From positions 248,001 to 312,000 of the forward strand of contig NZ_JNYZ01000020.1 of NCBI RefSeq assembly GCF_000717335.1: 64,000 nt of DNA, given 5' to 3'. A program made the position numbers and the translations under genes. This document shows positions 63,489-64,000 of the stretch, in pieces; the first letter of the stretch is position 1; each line of letters opens with the position of its first letter. The notes beneath the pieces were generated by a model, which ran no database searches, had not been told where the DNA came from, and saw only the letters and a list, made by a program, of their open reading frames with translations. The stretch is from Amycolatopsis jejuensis. Lineage in GTDB: Bacteria; Actinomycetota; Actinomycetes; Mycobacteriales; Pseudonocardiaceae.

Positions 63489-64000
63489 GCGGGTTTCCCT
63501 CCATTCGGGATCCGTGCGGGGTGCCCCTCCGGCGAGGCCGGGCGGGGCGTCGTGCGATCCGGCTCGGGATGGGCCGGGATACCCGCCGGTTGGGCGGGTA
63601 CGTGGGTGGTGCACGCGTTGTCGCCGCGTGCAATGGTGGCGAGGCGCTGGACGTGGGTGCCCAGCAGCTCGGCGAAGGCCTCCGTCTCGGCCTCGCACAG
63701 CTGCGGGAACTCCGCGGCGACGTGCGCGACCGGGCAGTGGTGCTGGCACAGCTGCGCGCCGACGTTCGCGCCCGGGGCTCCCGCGCCGACCTGGCGGGTC
63801 GAGGCAGCGTAGCCCTCCCTGGTGAGCGCGGCGGCAAGGGCCTCGGCCCGCTCGACGGGGTCCGCGGATCCGGTGATCGCCTGCCGATGCGGCCCGACGA
63901 GCCCTTCGACCCGTCGCTCGGCGAACGCGCGCACGGCGTCCGGCCCGGCATGCTCGGCGAGGAACCGGATGGCGGAGACGGCCAGGTCGTCGTAGGCATG
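63485..64000 (-). CDS. sufR: SufR-type transcriptional regulator, N-terminus beyond window
   Basis: The frame is open to the window edge, with 171 residues visible. The winged-helix N-terminus is missing. The visible part has the C-terminal Fe-S-binding region, with Cys in [25 protein letters not shown] (CxxxC then a third Cys 13 later) and a fourth Cys in [10 protein letters not shown]. SufR senses Fe-S cluster status and represses its own suf operon when clusters are plentiful. The last 40 residues after this are Pro-rich and probably flexible. Being first in the operon, it provides direct feedback. Confidence 0.9.
   Translation of the reverse strand, partial: HAYDDLAVSAIRFLAEHAGPDAVRAFAERRVEGLVGPHRQAITGSADPVERAEALAAALTREGYAASTRQVGAGAPGANVGAQLCQHHCPVAHVAAEFPQLCEAETEAFAELLGTHVQRLATIARGDNACTTHVPAQPAGIPAHPEPDRTTPRPASPEGHPARIPNGGKPA

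Overview
The window is high-GC, gene-dense actinobacterial chromosome. Several things point to the family Pseudonocardiaceae, most likely Amycolatopsis or a near relative. These are the codon use, the frequent GTG/TTG starts, the full sufR-sufBDCSUT operon, the WYL, TIGR03084 and AtuA-type genes, a snapalysin, and two dispersed palindromic repeat families. The genus is inferred from overall character, not from a marker gene. No rRNA, tRNA, IS element, CRISPR array or replication origin was seen.

Layout, left to right. Bases 1-696 are the C-terminal part of a tyrosine recombinase cut by the window edge. From 1 to 5.7 kb lie a TetR regulator, a WYL regulator divergent from a yeast-type cytosine deaminase, a secreted GH18 protein and two blocks of non-coding repetitive DNA. 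From 5.8 to 15.0 kb, on the minus strand, is a catabolic acyl-CoA operon: TIGR03084 protein, AtuA-like, acyl-CoA dehydrogenase, carboxylase beta, biotin carboxylase/BCCP, acyl-CoA dehydrogenase. Its six genes are joined by 4-base stop/start overlaps. A TetR gene lies downstream and an enoyl-CoA hydratase upstream. From 17.2 to 21.3 kb is nrdA-nrdB, whose NrdB has the residue pattern of a class Ic (tyrosine-less) ribonucleotide reductase. A cobalamin riboswitch and metE follow.

From 23.9 to 27.6 kb is a three-gene minus-strand operon: glycosyltransferase, MFS exporter, and an NDP-4-keto-6-deoxyhexose 3-dehydratase with the E1 His-for-Lys and iron-sulfur signatures. A divergent P450 follows. 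From 29.7 to 46.1 kb are a PAS-GGDEF-EAL protein with eroded active sites, a peroxiredoxin, a GNAT enzyme, an LCP protein, a cyclopropane synthase, a hydrolase, a SIS protein, an ABC exporter, a membrane glycosyltransferase-like protein, a small HTH protein, an ABC-F ATPase and a large secreted S8-like protease. From 46.1 to 57.8 kb are dgt and a divergent lycopene cyclase, an EAL-CBS-GGDEF protein, a NarL-type two-component pair, an epimerase, a snapalysin, a UbiB kinase, a signal-peptidase-like protein without its catalytic residues, and ynfA. The right end (57.9-64.0 kb) is the SUF iron-sulfur operon.

The most unusual non-coding feature is a family of three arrays of about 30-bp tandem units. 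Their outer units are inverted copies of each other, so each array can fold back on itself, and all sit just past gene 3' ends. A second family is a 55-bp near-perfect palindrome found twice.
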